DNA from: JAYEIA01 sp964472505
Lineage (GTDB): Bacteria; Bacteroidota; Bacteroidia; Bacteroidales; JAADGE01
Direction: 5' to 3'
Assembly: GCA_964472505.1 (NCBI GenBank)
Contig: CAYYQW010000010.1
Location: 1-64,000 of the forward strand
DNA length: 64,000 bases
Under the pieces are notes generated by a model. It was not told where the DNA came from, did not search any database, and saw only the letters and a list, made by a program, of their open reading frames with translations. Position numbers and translations under genes: made by a program. Shown here in pieces: positions 8,990 to 17,696 of the stretch. How positions within the stretch are numbered: the first letter of the stretch is position 1; each line of letters starts with the position of its first letter.

Positions 8990-9172
8990 TTATTTAGTCT
9001 CTTCGACTTTAACGTAAGTACTTACTTTTCTAATCATTCCGTTTATTACGGGGTTATCGTCGTGCACTTTTGAACTGTTGAGTTTACCAAGACCTAAAGC
9101 GGTTATGGTTCTCTTTTGAGTTTTGGGCATTCCGATTTTGCTTCGCAATAATGTTACTTTTAATTTTGCCAT
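8990..9172 (-). CDS. rpmD: 50S ribosomal protein L30
   Basis: 60 residues, the short bacterial form. KVTLLRSKIGMPKTQKRTITALGLGKLNSS is the L30 signature. It lies between rpsE (11 bases) and rplO (21 bases), as in other spc operons. Confidence 0.97.
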   Translation of the reverse strand: MAKLKVTLLRSKIGMPKTQKRTITALGLGKLNSSKVHDDNPVINGMIRKVSTYVKVEETK

Positions 9173-9183
9173 CGTTATAATTT

Positions 9184-9702
9184 CTATCCGTTAAATACTT
9201 TATCTAATGATACACCGCGATGTTTGGCAACTGTTTTGGCATCTCTCAATTTGAGCAGTGCAGCAAATGTGGCTTTTACAAGGTTATGCGGGTTAGAAGA
9301 TCCTTTAGATTTTGCCAGAACATCGGTAACTCCAACGCTCTCGAGTACAGCACGCATGGCGCCGCCGGCTTTTACTCCGGTACCTTCCGATGCAGGCTTA
9401 AGAAATACTTCTGCTCCGCCGAAACGAGCTCTTTGTTCGTGCGGGATTGTACCTTTATATATCGGCACTGAGAATAAATTTTTCTTAGCGTCTTCAATTC
9501 CTTTCTGAATGGCAGAAGTTACGTCTCCGGCTTTCCCAAGACCATAGCCTACGATACCGTTTTCATCACCAACTACCACTATGGCTCCAAAGCTGAAGGT
9601 ACGTCCGCCTTTTGTTACTTTGGTTACACGCTTGATGGCAACAAGTTTATCTTTGATTTCTATATCTGTTGCTTGAGCTTTTTTTCCTTTATCTGATAAC
9701 AT
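9184..9702 (-). CDS. rpsE: 30S ribosomal protein S5
   Basis: 172 residues. The N-terminal double-stranded RNA-binding domain has KDKLVAIKRVTKVTKGGRTFSF and VGYGLGKAGDVTSAIQKG; the C-terminal domain contains GTGVKAGGAMRAVLESVGVTDVLAKSKGSSNPHN. S5 contributes to decoding accuracy and mRNA entry together with S4. The ram-type contact region looks intact. Confidence 0.98.
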   Translation of the reverse strand: MLSDKGKKAQATDIEIKDKLVAIKRVTKVTKGGRTFSFGAIVVVGDENGIVGYGLGKAGDVTSAIQKGIEDAKKNLFSVPIYKGTIPHEQRARFGGAEVFLKPASEGTGVKAGGAMRAVLESVGVTDVLAKSKGSSNPHNLVKATFAALLKLRDAKTVAKHRGVSLDKVFNG

Positions 9703-9711
9703 AAGCTTATT

Positions 9712-10071
9712 TTAAAATTTTAGTCCTGATTTTCTGGCTGATTCGGCTAAAGCTTTTATTCGTCCGTGGTAACGGTATCCGCTTCGGTCAAAAACCACGG
9801 TATCCACATTAGCATTTTTTGCTTTCTCTCCAAGTTTAGCGCCTACTGATTGGGCTACCTTCATATTGTTGGAGTCTTCTTTCAGTTCAATTTCTTTTTC
9901 CAAAGATGAAGCTGAAACCAGCGTATTTCCATTAACATCATCCACTATTTGTGCATAGATATGCTTGTTACTTCTGAAAACGGATAATCTGGGGCGTTTT
10001 GAAGTACCTTTGATACCTTTACGGATGCGTTTTTTTATTTTATTTCTGCGTTCTCGCTTTGTTAAAGCCAT
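9712..10071 (-). CDS. rplR: 50S ribosomal protein L18
   Basis: 119 residues. A Lys/Arg-rich start (KRERRNKIKKRIRKGIKGT) precedes RPRLSVFRSNKHIYAQIVDD; the end VVFDRSGYRYHGRIKALAESARKSGLKF is the L18 signature. It binds 5S rRNA with L5 and L25 and joins it to the central protuberance. Confidence 0.98.
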   Translation of the reverse strand: MALTKRERRNKIKKRIRKGIKGTSKRPRLSVFRSNKHIYAQIVDDVNGNTLVSASSLEKEIELKEDSNNMKVAQSVGAKLGEKAKNANVDTVVFDRSGYRYHGRIKALAESARKSGLKF

Positions 10072-10091
10072 TTTTTTGTATTTTAAAGTTA

Positions 10092-10646
10092 CTATTCAGC
10101 GGCTGCTTTACCAACTTTACTTCTCACATATTCACCAACGTATCGAATACCTTTTCCTTTGTACGGTTCGGGTTTTCTGTATGATCGTATTTTGGCGGCA
10201 ATTTGTCCAACGAGTTGTTTATCAATACTTTTAAGTGTGATAAACGCATTTTTACGTTTTTCTTGTTGTACATCCGCTACTATTTCGTCGGGCAAAACAA
10301 AAATTACGGGGTGTGAATAACCAATATTGAGTTCCAATACATTTCCGTTTACGGCAGCTCTGTATCCTACACCGATAATCTCAAGTTTCTTTTCAAACAT
10401 ATCAGAAACACCGATTACCATACTTTCAATTAAAGAGCGTGTGAGCCCGTGCATTGATTTTTGTCGTTTCGTATCGGAATGTCTTGAGATAATGATTTCA
10501 TTATCTTTTTGCTCAATTTTTACTTCAGGCGAGAGTTGCTTTGCAATCTCCCCGTTTTTCCCTTTTACGGTTACGAAGTTTCCTTTCGAAATTTCTATCT
10601 TAACTCCTTCCGGTACTTCAACCGGCATTTTTCCTATTCTTGACAT
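10092..10646 (-). CDS. rplF: 50S ribosomal protein L6
   Basis: 184 residues with the two repeated L6 domains: MSRIGKMPVEVPEGVKIEI opens the first; the second ends with the conserved RKPEPYKGKGIRYVGEYVRSKVGK. It sits near the sarcin-ricin loop and the factor-binding site, where EF-G (fusA of the same operon) acts. Confidence 0.98.
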   Translation of the reverse strand: MSRIGKMPVEVPEGVKIEISKGNFVTVKGKNGEIAKQLSPEVKIEQKDNEIIISRHSDTKRQKSMHGLTRSLIESMVIGVSDMFEKKLEIIGVGYRAAVNGNVLELNIGYSHPVIFVLPDEIVADVQQEKRKNAFITLKSIDKQLVGQIAAKIRSYRKPEPYKGKGIRYVGEYVRSKVGKAAAE

Positions 10647-10658
10647 AATAATATCTCT

Positions 10659-11066
10659 TTAATGTACGTAACACAAAACTTCACCGCCAATATGCTTTTG
10701 TCTGGCTATTTTATCCGACATGGGGCCTTGAGATGTTGATAATATTGCAATTCCCAAACCGTTGAGTACGCGAGGTAATGCTTCGGCATTGGAGTATTTT
10801 CTTAAACCGGGCCGGCTGATACGCTCCAGTTTTTGTATGGCCGGTTCTTTGGTTTTCGGATGATATTTCAAAGCTATTTTTATGATGCCTTGTTTGTTAT
10901 CATCTTCGAATTTGTAGCTTAAAATATATCCGTTTTGGAATAATATTTCAGTCATTCCTTTCTTTAAGTTCGAAGCAGGAATTTCTACAATTCGTTTGCG
11001 TGCCATAATGGCATTTCTGATTCTTGTTAAATAATCTGCTATGGGATCAGTCAGCATATCTTTCAA
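10659..11066 (-). CDS. rpsH: 30S ribosomal protein S8
   Basis: Up to 135 residues; the ATG at 11057, giving MLTDPIADYLTRIRNA, matches the usual S8 start better than the one at 11066, so the true protein is probably 132 residues. PRVLNGLGIAILSTSQGPMSDK and the end GGEVLCYVH are the S8 signature. S8 binds the central domain of 16S rRNA and is the known translational repressor of the spc operon in E. coli; whether that holds here cannot be seen. Confidence 0.97.
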   Translation of the reverse strand: MKDMLTDPIADYLTRIRNAIMARKRIVEIPASNLKKGMTEILFQNGYILSYKFEDDNKQGIIKIALKYHPKTKEPAIQKLERISRPGLRKYSNAEALPRVLNGLGIAILSTSQGPMSDKIARQKHIGGEVLCYVH

Positions 11067-11078
11067 ATTTAAAATAAA

Positions 11079-11348
11079 TTACCAGCTTGCTTTTTTAATT
11101 CCCGGGATTAAACCCTGCGAAGCCATTTCTCGGAATTGAATTCGGCTTAATCCGAATTGTCTCATATATCCTCTCGGACGTCCTGTAATGGAGCATCTGT
11201 TTCGAGTTCTGATTGGAGAAGAATTACGCGGAAGTTTTTGTAAAGCATCGTAATCGCCTTCTTCTTTGAGTTTTTTTCTCTTCTCAGCGTATTTGTCTAT
11301 CATCTTTTGTCGCTTAACTTCGCGAGCTTTCATTGATTCTTTAGCCAT
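11079..11348 (-). CDS. rpsN: 30S ribosomal protein S14 (zinc-less form)
   Basis: 89 residues, the long form without the CxxC pairs. LPRNSSPIRTRNRCSITGRPRGYMRQFGLSRIQFRE is diagnostic. S14 is in the 30S head near the A site. It stands in the standard place between rplE (11 bases) and rpsH (12 bases). Confidence 0.98.
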   Translation of the reverse strand: MAKESMKAREVKRQKMIDKYAEKRKKLKEEGDYDALQKLPRNSSPIRTRNRCSITGRPRGYMRQFGLSRIQFREMASQGLIPGIKKASW

Positions 11349-11359
11349 ACTGTATCTTA

Positions 11360-11908
11360 TTATTTTTTAAAGGGAAAACCTAAATTTTTCAAGAGAGCAA
11401 AAGCTTCTTCATCGGAATCAGCTGATGTAACAATGGTAATATTCATCCCGATGTAACGCTCAATTTTATCTACTTCAATTTCGGGAAAGATGGTTTGTTC
11501 TTCAATACCCATGGTATAATTACCTCTTCCGTCAAACTTTTTGTTCAGTCCTCTAAAGTCTTTTATTGCGGGTATAGCCACAAATAAAAGTTTGTCGAGA
11601 AATTCATACATACGCTCATGCCGCAGAGTTACTCTAACTCCAATGGGCATTCCTTCGCGCAATTTGAAGTTCGAGATATTATTACGCGCTATGGTTTGCA
11701 CTGCTTTTTGGCCGGCGATAAGTGTGAGTTCTTCTTCAGCTTTATTGATAATTTTTTTATCAGTAATAGCTTCACCTACACCTTGGTTAAGCACTATTTT
11801 TTTAATAGCGGGAACCTGCATTATGGTTTTGTATCCAAATTCTTTGGTTAATGCCGGTACTACCTGCTCTCGGTATTTTTTCTTTAATGCGGGAATAGTC
11901 TTTTCCAT
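11360..11908 (-). CDS. rplE: 50S ribosomal protein L5
   Basis: 182 residues. IKKIVLNQGVGEAITDKK, LREGMPIGVRVTLRHERMYEFLD and IGMNITIVTSADSDEEAFALL mark L5, a 5S rRNA binder of the central protuberance that bridges to S13. Its ATG shares one base with the rplX stop codon (TAATG), so the two are probably translationally coupled. Confidence 0.98.
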   Translation of the reverse strand: MEKTIPALKKKYREQVVPALTKEFGYKTIMQVPAIKKIVLNQGVGEAITDKKIINKAEEELTLIAGQKAVQTIARNNISNFKLREGMPIGVRVTLRHERMYEFLDKLLFVAIPAIKDFRGLNKKFDGRGNYTMGIEEQTIFPEIEVDKIERYIGMNITIVTSADSDEEAFALLKNLGFPFKK

Positions 11909-12237
11909 TACTTAATTTCTTGTTGATTCTTAGATTTTTTGGAGTACCTGACTAACTTACCGTCGTCATTTAGCTTGCGTCCAATGCGTGTGGCTTGTTT
12001 TGTTTCCGGGCAAACAGGCATAAGATTTGAAATATGTATCGGTGCCTCTTTGCGTACGATTCCTCCCTGAGGATTCTCTTGTGTGGGTTTAGAATGTTTT
12101 GAAATCATATTCACACCTTCCACAAGGGCTCGGTTTTTTTCCGGAAACACTTTTAACACACGTGCTTCTTTTCCTTTGTCATTGCCGGTATTTACTACGA
12201 CAATATCTCCTTTTTTTATGTGTAATTTTTTCTGCAT
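11908..12237 (-). CDS. rplX: 50S ribosomal protein L24
   Basis: 109 residues. The N-terminal KOW motif (KKGDIVVVNTGNDKGKEARVLKV) and VEGVNMISKHSKPTQENPQGGI are typical L24. It is an early 50S assembly initiator located near the tunnel exit. Overlaps the rplE start by one base. Confidence 0.97.
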   Translation of the reverse strand: MQKKLHIKKGDIVVVNTGNDKGKEARVLKVFPEKNRALVEGVNMISKHSKPTQENPQGGIVRKEAPIHISNLMPVCPETKQATRIGRKLNDDGKLVRYSKKSKNQQEIK

Positions 12238-12256
12238 TTTGCTGTGTTTTTTGAGA

Positions 12257-12616
12257 TTAAAGTACTTCCGGTGCCAGTGATACGACTTTCATATTAACTT
12301 TTCTGAGTTCGCGAGGTACAGGACCGAAAACACGGGTACCTCTCATTTCGCCGACGTCGTTTAACAATACTACAGCATTATCATCGAAACGAATGTATGA
12401 TCCGTCGTCTCTTCTGATTTCCTTTTTTGTTCTGACAACTACAGCTCTGCTTTTGGCTTTCTTCTTGATTTCTCCGGAAGGTAATGATGTTTTAACAGAC
12501 ACCATAACATGGTCTCCCACGCTTGCATATCTTGAGCCGCCCAGTACTCGTATTACCATTACTTTCTTGGCACCGCTGTTGTCCGCAACACTTACTTTGC
12601 TTTCTTGTTGAATCAT
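12257..12616 (-). CDS. rplN: 50S ribosomal protein L14
   Basis: 119 residues, slightly shorter than the common 122. VSVADNSGAKKVMVIRVLGG, KAKSRAVVVRTKKEIRRDDGSYI and the end RKVNMKVVSLAPEVL cover the whole family. It forms inter-subunit bridges with 16S rRNA and is the docking site of the silencing factor RsfS. Confidence 0.98.
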   Translation of the reverse strand: MIQQESKVSVADNSGAKKVMVIRVLGGSRYASVGDHVMVSVKTSLPSGEIKKKAKSRAVVVRTKKEIRRDDGSYIRFDDNAVVLLNDVGEMRGTRVFGPVPRELRKVNMKVVSLAPEVL

Positions 12617-12618
12617 GG

Positions 12619-12876
12619 TTATTTAGCTCTTTCAATTATTTGTTCAAGTCGCCATGTTTTTGATTTACTCAGCGGGCGTGTTTCCGTAATTTTAACGGTA
12701 TCACCTATATGAGCTGAGTTTTCCTCATCATGTGCGGCATATTTTTTAGATTTGTTGACAAATTTCCCGTATTTAGGATGTCGCAATCGTCTTTCCACCT
12801 GTACGGCAATTGTTTTGTCAGCTTTATCACTGACTACAATTCCTACTCTGGTTTTTCTGAGTTTTCTTTTTTCCAT
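12619..12876 (-). CDS. rpsQ: 30S ribosomal protein S17
   Basis: 85 residues, an OB-fold. RKLRKTRVGIVVSDKADKTIAVQVERRLRHPKYGK and HIGDTVKITETRPLSKSKTWRL are the S17 signature. A primary binder of the 5' domain of 16S rRNA. Two bases separate its stop from rplN. Confidence 0.98.
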   Translation of the reverse strand: MEKRKLRKTRVGIVVSDKADKTIAVQVERRLRHPKYGKFVNKSKKYAAHDEENSAHIGDTVKITETRPLSKSKTWRLEQIIERAK

Positions 12877-12892
12877 CGTATCTATGATTCAC

Positions 12893-13096
12893 TTATTGCT
12901 TAGCTTCGCTAATTTCGCGTGCTTTTAATTCAGTTTTATATCGTGCTGCCAATCGTTTAGTCTCTGTAATAACATGTGGATTTTCCAAATCAGAGACTTT
13001 GTGATTTATTTTCCATTTTGCAAGATTTGCTTTGGCATCTTTCAATTGCTCAACGATTTCTTGCGTGGTCATTTGTCGTATTTCAGAATTTGTCAT
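12893..13096 (-). CDS. rpmC: 50S ribosomal protein L29
   Basis: 67 residues, two helices: MTNSEIRQMTTQEIVEQLKDAK and VSDLENPHVITETKRLAARYKTEL. L29 lies beside L23 at the tunnel exit and helps receive SRP and trigger factor. Between rplP and rpsQ, as usual. Confidence 0.97.
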   Translation of the reverse strand: MTNSEIRQMTTQEIVEQLKDAKANLAKWKINHKVSDLENPHVITETKRLAARYKTELKAREISEAKQ

Positions 13097-13107
13097 TTCC
13101 GTACTTT

Positions 13108-13536
13108 TTATTGTTTATCGTAATCGTAATCTCTTCGGATTACAAATTTTGTTTTTATCGGCAGTTTTTGTGCTGCAAGGGCCAAAGCGTCTTTTGCTAC
13201 TTGTAAGGGCACACCGTCGGCCTCAAAAAGTATGCGTCCCGGAGTTACTCGAGCCACAAAAAATTCCGGTTCACCTTTACCTTTACCCATTCGCACCTCT
13301 GCAGGCTTTTTAGTAACGGGTTTGTCGGGAAATACGCGTATCCAAATTCGTCCTTCACGTTTCATGTGTCTTACAACGGCCTGCCGAGCGGCTTCTAATT
13401 GGCGTCCTGTAATCCATGCCGGCTCTAAAGCTTTTATTCCGAATGAACCAAAATTAAGGGTAGCACCTCGTTGTGCGTTGCCTTTCATTCGGCCTTTTTG
13501 CATTTTTCTGAACTTTGTTTTTTTGGGCTGTAACAT
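13108..13536 (-). CDS. rplP: 50S ribosomal protein L16
   Basis: 142 residues. MLQPKKTKFRKMQKGRMKGNA, RQAVVRHMKREGRIWIRVFPDKPVTKKPAEVRMGKGKGEPEF and the C-terminal LPIKTKFVIRRD are fully conserved L16 segments. It organises the A-site side of the peptidyl-transferase region. The gap to rpsC (34 bases) is the widest inside the S10 cluster. Confidence 0.98.
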   Translation of the reverse strand: MLQPKKTKFRKMQKGRMKGNAQRGATLNFGSFGIKALEPAWITGRQLEAARQAVVRHMKREGRIWIRVFPDKPVTKKPAEVRMGKGKGEPEFFVARVTPGRILFEADGVPLQVAKDALALAAQKLPIKTKFVIRRDYDYDKQ

Positions 13537-13570
13537 CCTGCTGTATCTTTATTTGTATGTTATCTTTATC

Positions 13571-14278
13571 TTATCTTCTTCGGCGGCCGGGTTTTCCGGA
13601 TTGGCGTCCGCCTTTTTGTTTTTTATTTGAGAAATCGTGCGACAAATCAACTTTTCCGATTTTTTCGCCTCGGCAAATCCAAACTTTTATTCCGAGCAAT
13701 CCTACTTTGGTAAGCGCTTCGGCTTGGTAGTAGTCAATATCTGCACGAAATGTATGCAAGGGTATGCGACCTTCTTTAAATGTTTCGGTTCTGGCCATCT
13801 CTGCTCCGTTGAGTCGTCCGGATATCATTACTTTGATTCCTTCGGCACCCATTCTTCCGGCTGACATAATCGCATTACCGATAGCGCGTCTGTAGGATAC
13901 GTGTCCCTCAACTTGTTTGGCAATATTATTGGCCACAATAACGGCATCTACTTCCGGTTTTTTGATTTCAAATACATTGATTTGAACATCTTTATCGGTA
14001 ATTTTTTTCAGCTCTTCTCTTAGTTTATCAACTTCAGAACCTTTTGCTCCAATAATAATACCGGGCAATGATGTGGTAATGGTAATGGTTACCAATTTCA
14101 GCGTTCGCTCAATTATAATCCTGGAAACACCTGCCTTTACGAGTCGTACTCTTAGGTATTCTCGTATTTTGTTGTCTTCTTGAATTTTATCGACGTAATT
14201 ATCGCCGCCAAACCAATTTGAATCCCATCCTCTGATGAAACCTAACCTGTTGCTTATCGGATTTGTTTTTTGTCCCAT
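13571..14278 (-). CDS. rpsC: 30S ribosomal protein S3
   Basis: 235 residues. MGQKTNPISNRLGFIRGWDSNW, the KH domain LPGIIIGAKGSEVDKLREEL (the GxxG is IGAKG) and the C-terminal domain with GRLNGAEMARTE and GLLGIKVWICRGEKIG match S3. It forms the mRNA entry channel with S4 and S5. A short Arg/Gly tail follows. Confidence 0.98.
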   Translation of the reverse strand: MGQKTNPISNRLGFIRGWDSNWFGGDNYVDKIQEDNKIREYLRVRLVKAGVSRIIIERTLKLVTITITTSLPGIIIGAKGSEVDKLREELKKITDKDVQINVFEIKKPEVDAVIVANNIAKQVEGHVSYRRAIGNAIMSAGRMGAEGIKVMISGRLNGAEMARTETFKEGRIPLHTFRADIDYYQAEALTKVGLLGIKVWICRGEKIGKVDLSHDFSNKKQKGGRQSGKPGRRRR

Positions 14279-14281
14279 TGA

Positions 14282-14680
14282 TTAATTTTCTTTACTGTCA
14301 ATAAATAATGTAACGTGATTCGAACGCTTTCTGATTCTGGCAGCACGACCTTGTGCTCTTGGTCTGAATCGTTTAAGAATGGTAGCTGAATCTACATATA
14401 CTTCTTTTACAAAGAGATTATGGTCTTCAATACGTTCTCCTTCGTTCTTAATTTCCCAATTGGCAATTGCCGAACGCAGAAGTTTTTCCATTCTCAATGA
14501 AGCTTCTTTAGAGCTAAACCTGAGGATATCTAAGGCTTTCGTAACTTTTTCTCCTCGGATTTGGTCTGCAACGAGTCTCATTTTACGGGGAGAAGTGGGG
14601 CAGCCTTTGAGTACTGCAAAATATTTATTTTTCTTCTCTTCCTTAATGCGCTCTGCTCTTATTCTTTTGTGTGCACCCAT
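14282..14680 (-). CDS. rplV: 50S ribosomal protein L22
   Basis: 132 residues. CPTSPRKMRLVADQIRGEKVTKALDIL and the long beta-hairpin ending RFRPRAQGRAARIRKRSNHVTLFI mark L22; the hairpin tip lines the exit tunnel. Three bases from rpsC and from rpsS on either side. Confidence 0.98.
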   Translation of the reverse strand: MGAHKRIRAERIKEEKKNKYFAVLKGCPTSPRKMRLVADQIRGEKVTKALDILRFSSKEASLRMEKLLRSAIANWEIKNEGERIEDHNLFVKEVYVDSATILKRFRPRAQGRAARIRKRSNHVTLFIDSKEN

Positions 14681-14683
14681 GGT

Positions 14684-14950
14684 TTAACGTGTTTTCTTTT
14701 TGTGTCCTCTGAATGTTCTGGTAGCAGCAAACTCGCCGAGTCTGTGTCCTACCATATTTTCTGTAATGAAAACGGGAATAAATTTATTTCCGTTATGAAC
14801 GGCTATTGTGTACCCTACAAATTCGGGAGAAATCATTGATCTTCTGGCCCAAGTTTTGATGGTCTTTTTCTGACCTGAGTCGGCCATTCGGTCAACTTTT
14901 TTTGTTAAATTGACATCTATAAAAGGTCCTTTTTTCAGCGATCGGCTCAT
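14684..14950 (-). CDS. rpsS: 30S ribosomal protein S19
   Basis: 88 residues. MSRSLKKGPFIDVNLTKKV, TWARRSMISPEFVGYTIAVHNGNKFIPV and GHRLGEFAATRTFRGHKK are diagnostic. S19 with S13 forms the head-bridge region near the A-site tRNA. Confidence 0.98.
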   Translation of the reverse strand: MSRSLKKGPFIDVNLTKKVDRMADSGQKKTIKTWARRSMISPEFVGYTIAVHNGNKFIPVFITENMVGHRLGEFAATRTFRGHKKKTR

Positions 14951-14953
14951 ATC

Positions 14954-15790
14954 CTATTTTTTACGTTTTTTAGTTTTTCTTCTTTCTACGATATAACGAT
15001 CCGTAAGCTTATTATGTCTCGTTTTGTATCCTTTAGACGGTATTCCGTTTCTTGAACGGGGTTGTCCGCCTGAGGCTTTTCCTTCGCCACCACCCATTGG
15101 GTGATCAACCGGATTCATAACTACACCACGAACTCTTGGTCTGCGTCCTCTCCAACGATTTGCACCGGCTTTACCCATGCGTTCCAGCATTTTGTCTGCG
15201 TTGGAAACGGCTCCTACGGTAGCTCTGCATGTTACCAGTACTCGGCGTATTTCACCTGAAGGCAGTTTCAATAATGCAAATTTGCTTTCACGCGAAACTA
15301 ACTGGGCATAAGCACCTGCACTTCTTGCCATTTCAGCACCTTTACCGGGTTGCAATTCGATATTATGAACAATTGTCCCTAAAGGTATGTCTCTAAGAAA
15401 CAATGTATTCCCGATTTCAGGAGCTGCGCCTTCGCCTGACACTATCTTTTCACCTTCTTTTAATCCGTTGGGAGCAATAATGTAGGATTTTGCACCGTCG
15501 GCATATACTATAAGAGCGATGCGAGCTGTTCTGTTAGGGTCGTATTCTATAGACTTTACAGTTGCGGGGATACCGTCTTTATTGCGTTTAAAGTCAATAA
15601 TTCGGTATTTTTGTTTGTGTCCGCCGCCTATGTAACGCATAGTCATACGTCCTTTACTGTTTCGTCCGCCGGATTTTGATTTACCTTCCAGCAGCGATTT
15701 TTCAGCTTTCACTTTAGAAATTCCTTCAAAGGAACTTACCTTTCTGTTTCTCTGTCCGGGTGTAACCGGTTTCATCTTTTTTATTGCCAT
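14954..15790 (-). CDS. rplB: 50S ribosomal protein L2
   Basis: 278 residues. It has GRMTMRYIGGGHKQKYRIIDFKR, the SH3-like ALLKLPSGEIRRVLVTCRATVG and the C-terminal NPVDHPMGGGEGKASGGQPRSRNG; the histidine in HPMGGGEG is the conserved residue near the peptidyl-transferase centre. L2 is needed for subunit association. Confidence 0.99.
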   Translation of the reverse strand: MAIKKMKPVTPGQRNRKVSSFEGISKVKAEKSLLEGKSKSGGRNSKGRMTMRYIGGGHKQKYRIIDFKRNKDGIPATVKSIEYDPNRTARIALIVYADGAKSYIIAPNGLKEGEKIVSGEGAAPEIGNTLFLRDIPLGTIVHNIELQPGKGAEMARSAGAYAQLVSRESKFALLKLPSGEIRRVLVTCRATVGAVSNADKMLERMGKAGANRWRGRRPRVRGVVMNPVDHPMGGGEGKASGGQPRSRNGIPSKGYKTRHNKLTDRYIVERRKTKKRKK

Positions 15791-15795
15791 TGCTC

Positions 15796-16086
15796 TTAAA
15801 TATTGCTGTAAAAGTCAATTGTGTCATCATCAATTAATGTTACGATTGCCTTTTTGAAGGCATTGGTTCGTCCGGAAACGAAGCCGGTTTTTGTATAACG
15901 GCTTTTGCGTTTTCCTCCGTAGCGCATCGTATTGACTTTGATGACGGTAACATTATATAAGTCTTCAACTGCTTTTGCTATTTGTATTTTGTTCGCTCTG
16001 TTGTCAACGATAAATCCGTAACGGTTAAGGCTTTCGCCTTCGCTTGTCATTTTCTCGGTAATTATCGGTTCTTTGATGATATCCAT
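15796..16086 (-). CDS. rplW: 50S ribosomal protein L23
   Basis: 96 residues. MDIIKEPIITEKMT, RYGFIVDNRANKIQIAKAVEDLYNVTVIKVNTM and KKAIVTL are L23 features. It binds trigger factor and SRP at the tunnel exit. Confidence 0.97.
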   Translation of the reverse strand: MDIIKEPIITEKMTSEGESLNRYGFIVDNRANKIQIAKAVEDLYNVTVIKVNTMRYGGKRKSRYTKTGFVSGRTNAFKKAIVTLIDDDTIDFYSNI

Positions 16087-16104
16087 AATGCCAAATCTCT
16101 TTAT

Positions 16105-16731
16105 TTATGCCAAAATTTTGGTCACGGCTTCAATTGCGCTCTTAGTGAATACAATTTTTGAAGCATGTAAAATGTTATAAGTATTTAATTCAGAAACAGT
16201 TAATACTTCTACATTTTTCAAATTTCGGGCTGACAAATATATGTTTTTATTTTTAATTGGTAAAACGAAAAGCACTTTTTTATCATCAATTTTCAAATTA
16301 TTTTTTAACTTGATGATTTCTTGTGTCTTAGGTGCCTCAAATTCAAAGTCTTCTACAATATGTATTGCATTTTCTTTTAATTTATATGCTAAGGCCGATT
16401 TTCTTGCCAATCGTTTTTCCTTTCGGTTGAGTTTGAAACCGTAATTTCGAGGTTTGGGGCCAAAAATTCGTCCGCCGCCTCGGAATAAGGGGTTTTTGAT
16501 ATCACCTGCACGTGCTGTACCGGTTCCCTTTTGTCGTTTTATTTTCTTGGTGCTTCCTTTTACATCACCGCGTTCTTTTGTTTGGTGAGTACCTTGGCGT
16601 TTATTGGCCAAATGTTGTTTTACATCAAGGTAAATAATATGATCGTTGGGTTTTTCGATGAACACTGAATCGGTAAGCTCAACCGTTTGCCCCGTATCGT
16701 TTCCTGCTATATCTAGTATCTTCGCTTCCAT
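16105..16731 (-). CDS. rplD: 50S ribosomal protein L4
   Basis: 208 residues. The loop KRQKGTGTARAGDIKNPLFRGGGRIFGPKPRNYGFKLNRKEKRLA reaches into the exit tunnel, where macrolide-resistance changes occur in other bacteria; no unusual change is evident. In E. coli L4 represses the S10 operon. The start overlaps the rplC stop by one base. Confidence 0.98.
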   Translation of the reverse strand: MEAKILDIAGNDTGQTVELTDSVFIEKPNDHIIYLDVKQHLANKRQGTHQTKERGDVKGSTKKIKRQKGTGTARAGDIKNPLFRGGGRIFGPKPRNYGFKLNRKEKRLARKSALAYKLKENAIHIVEDFEFEAPKTQEIIKLKNNLKIDDKKVLFVLPIKNKNIYLSARNLKNVEVLTVSELNTYNILHASKIVFTKSAIEAVTKILA

Positions 16732-17348
16732 TACTTTTCAATTAAAATGTATGAACCTTTAGATCCGGGTACGGATCCTTTAACAATTATCAAATTCTTA
16801 TCGGAGAGAATGTCAATTACACGAAGGTTTAAAACTTTCTGTTTTGTGTTACCGTATTGTCCGGCCATTCTCATTCCTTTGAAAACTCGTGAAGGATCGG
16901 AAGAAGCTCCGATTGATCCCGGTGCTCTGAGTCGGTTGTGCTGTCCGTGAGTTGCATCACCTACTCCTGAGAACCCGTAGCGTTTCACAACGCCTTGGAA
17001 TCCGCGTCCTTTTGTAAATCCTGTTACATCAACAAAAGGGTTTTCGGCAAAAATATCTACGGTTACCGATTCACCAACTTTGTAGTTCTTTTTGAAATTA
17101 GAAAATTCTACCAGCTTTCTTTTGGGTGTAGTTTGACTTTTCTTGAAGTGTCCGCTTTCGGCTTTGTTGGCATTTTTTTCTTTTTTGTCGTCAAAAGCCA
17201 ACTGCAGCGCTTCGTAGCCGTCTGTTTCTTTTGTCTTAACTTGTGTTACTACACAAGGTCCGACTTCTAAAACAGTGCATGGAATGTTTTTCCCCTCGGC
17301 ACTGAAAACGGATGTCATTCCGATTTTTTTTCCTATTAATCCGGCCAT
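16731..17348 (-). CDS. rplC: 50S ribosomal protein L3
   Basis: 205 residues. MAGLIGKKIGMTSVFSAEGKNIPCTVLEV, FTKGRGFQGVVKRYGFSG, THGQHNRLRAPGSIGASSDPSRVFKGMRMAGQYG identify L3, an early 50S assembly protein that reaches toward the peptidyl-transferase centre. A 20-residue Lys-rich insert (about 57-77) is of the sort seen in relatives. Confidence 0.98.
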   Translation of the reverse strand: MAGLIGKKIGMTSVFSAEGKNIPCTVLEVGPCVVTQVKTKETDGYEALQLAFDDKKEKNANKAESGHFKKSQTTPKRKLVEFSNFKKNYKVGESVTVDIFAENPFVDVTGFTKGRGFQGVVKRYGFSGVGDATHGQHNRLRAPGSIGASSDPSRVFKGMRMAGQYGNTKQKVLNLRVIDILSDKNLIIVKGSVPGSKGSYILIEK

Positions 17349-17368
17349 TGTTTAAATTATTTATATGT

Positions 17369-17677
17369 TTATCCTACTTTAATTTCTACATCTACTCCGC
17401 TGGGGAGTTCAAGTTTCATAAGCGCATCAACCGTTTTGGGCGATGAGTTATGAATATCAATTAAGCGTTTGTAAGTTGATAATTCAAACTGCTCTCTTGC
17501 TTTTTTATTTACAAAAGTTGATTTCAGCACCGTAAAGATTCGTTTTTTTGTGGGTAAGGGAATCGGCCCGCTCACAAGTGCTCCGGTTGTTTTTACGGTT
17601 TTTACGATTTTACCGGTTGAAGTGTCAACCAAATTGTGATCGTATGACTTAAGCTTAATTCTTATTTTCTGCGCCAT
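17369..17677 (-). CDS. rpsJ: 30S ribosomal protein S10
   Basis: 102 residues. KIRIKLKSYDHNLVDTSTGKIVKTVKTTGA, GPIPLPTKKRIFTVLKSTFVNKKAREQFE and the end LPSGVDVEIKVG match S10 (NusE), which also takes part in transcription antitermination with NusB. Follows fusA by 19 bases, so the str and S10 clusters are joined. Confidence 0.98.
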   Translation of the reverse strand: MAQKIRIKLKSYDHNLVDTSTGKIVKTVKTTGALVSGPIPLPTKKRIFTVLKSTFVNKKAREQFELSTYKRLIDIHNSSPKTVDALMKLELPSGVDVEIKVG

Positions 17678-17696
17678 AAAGCAATTATTTGTAAAA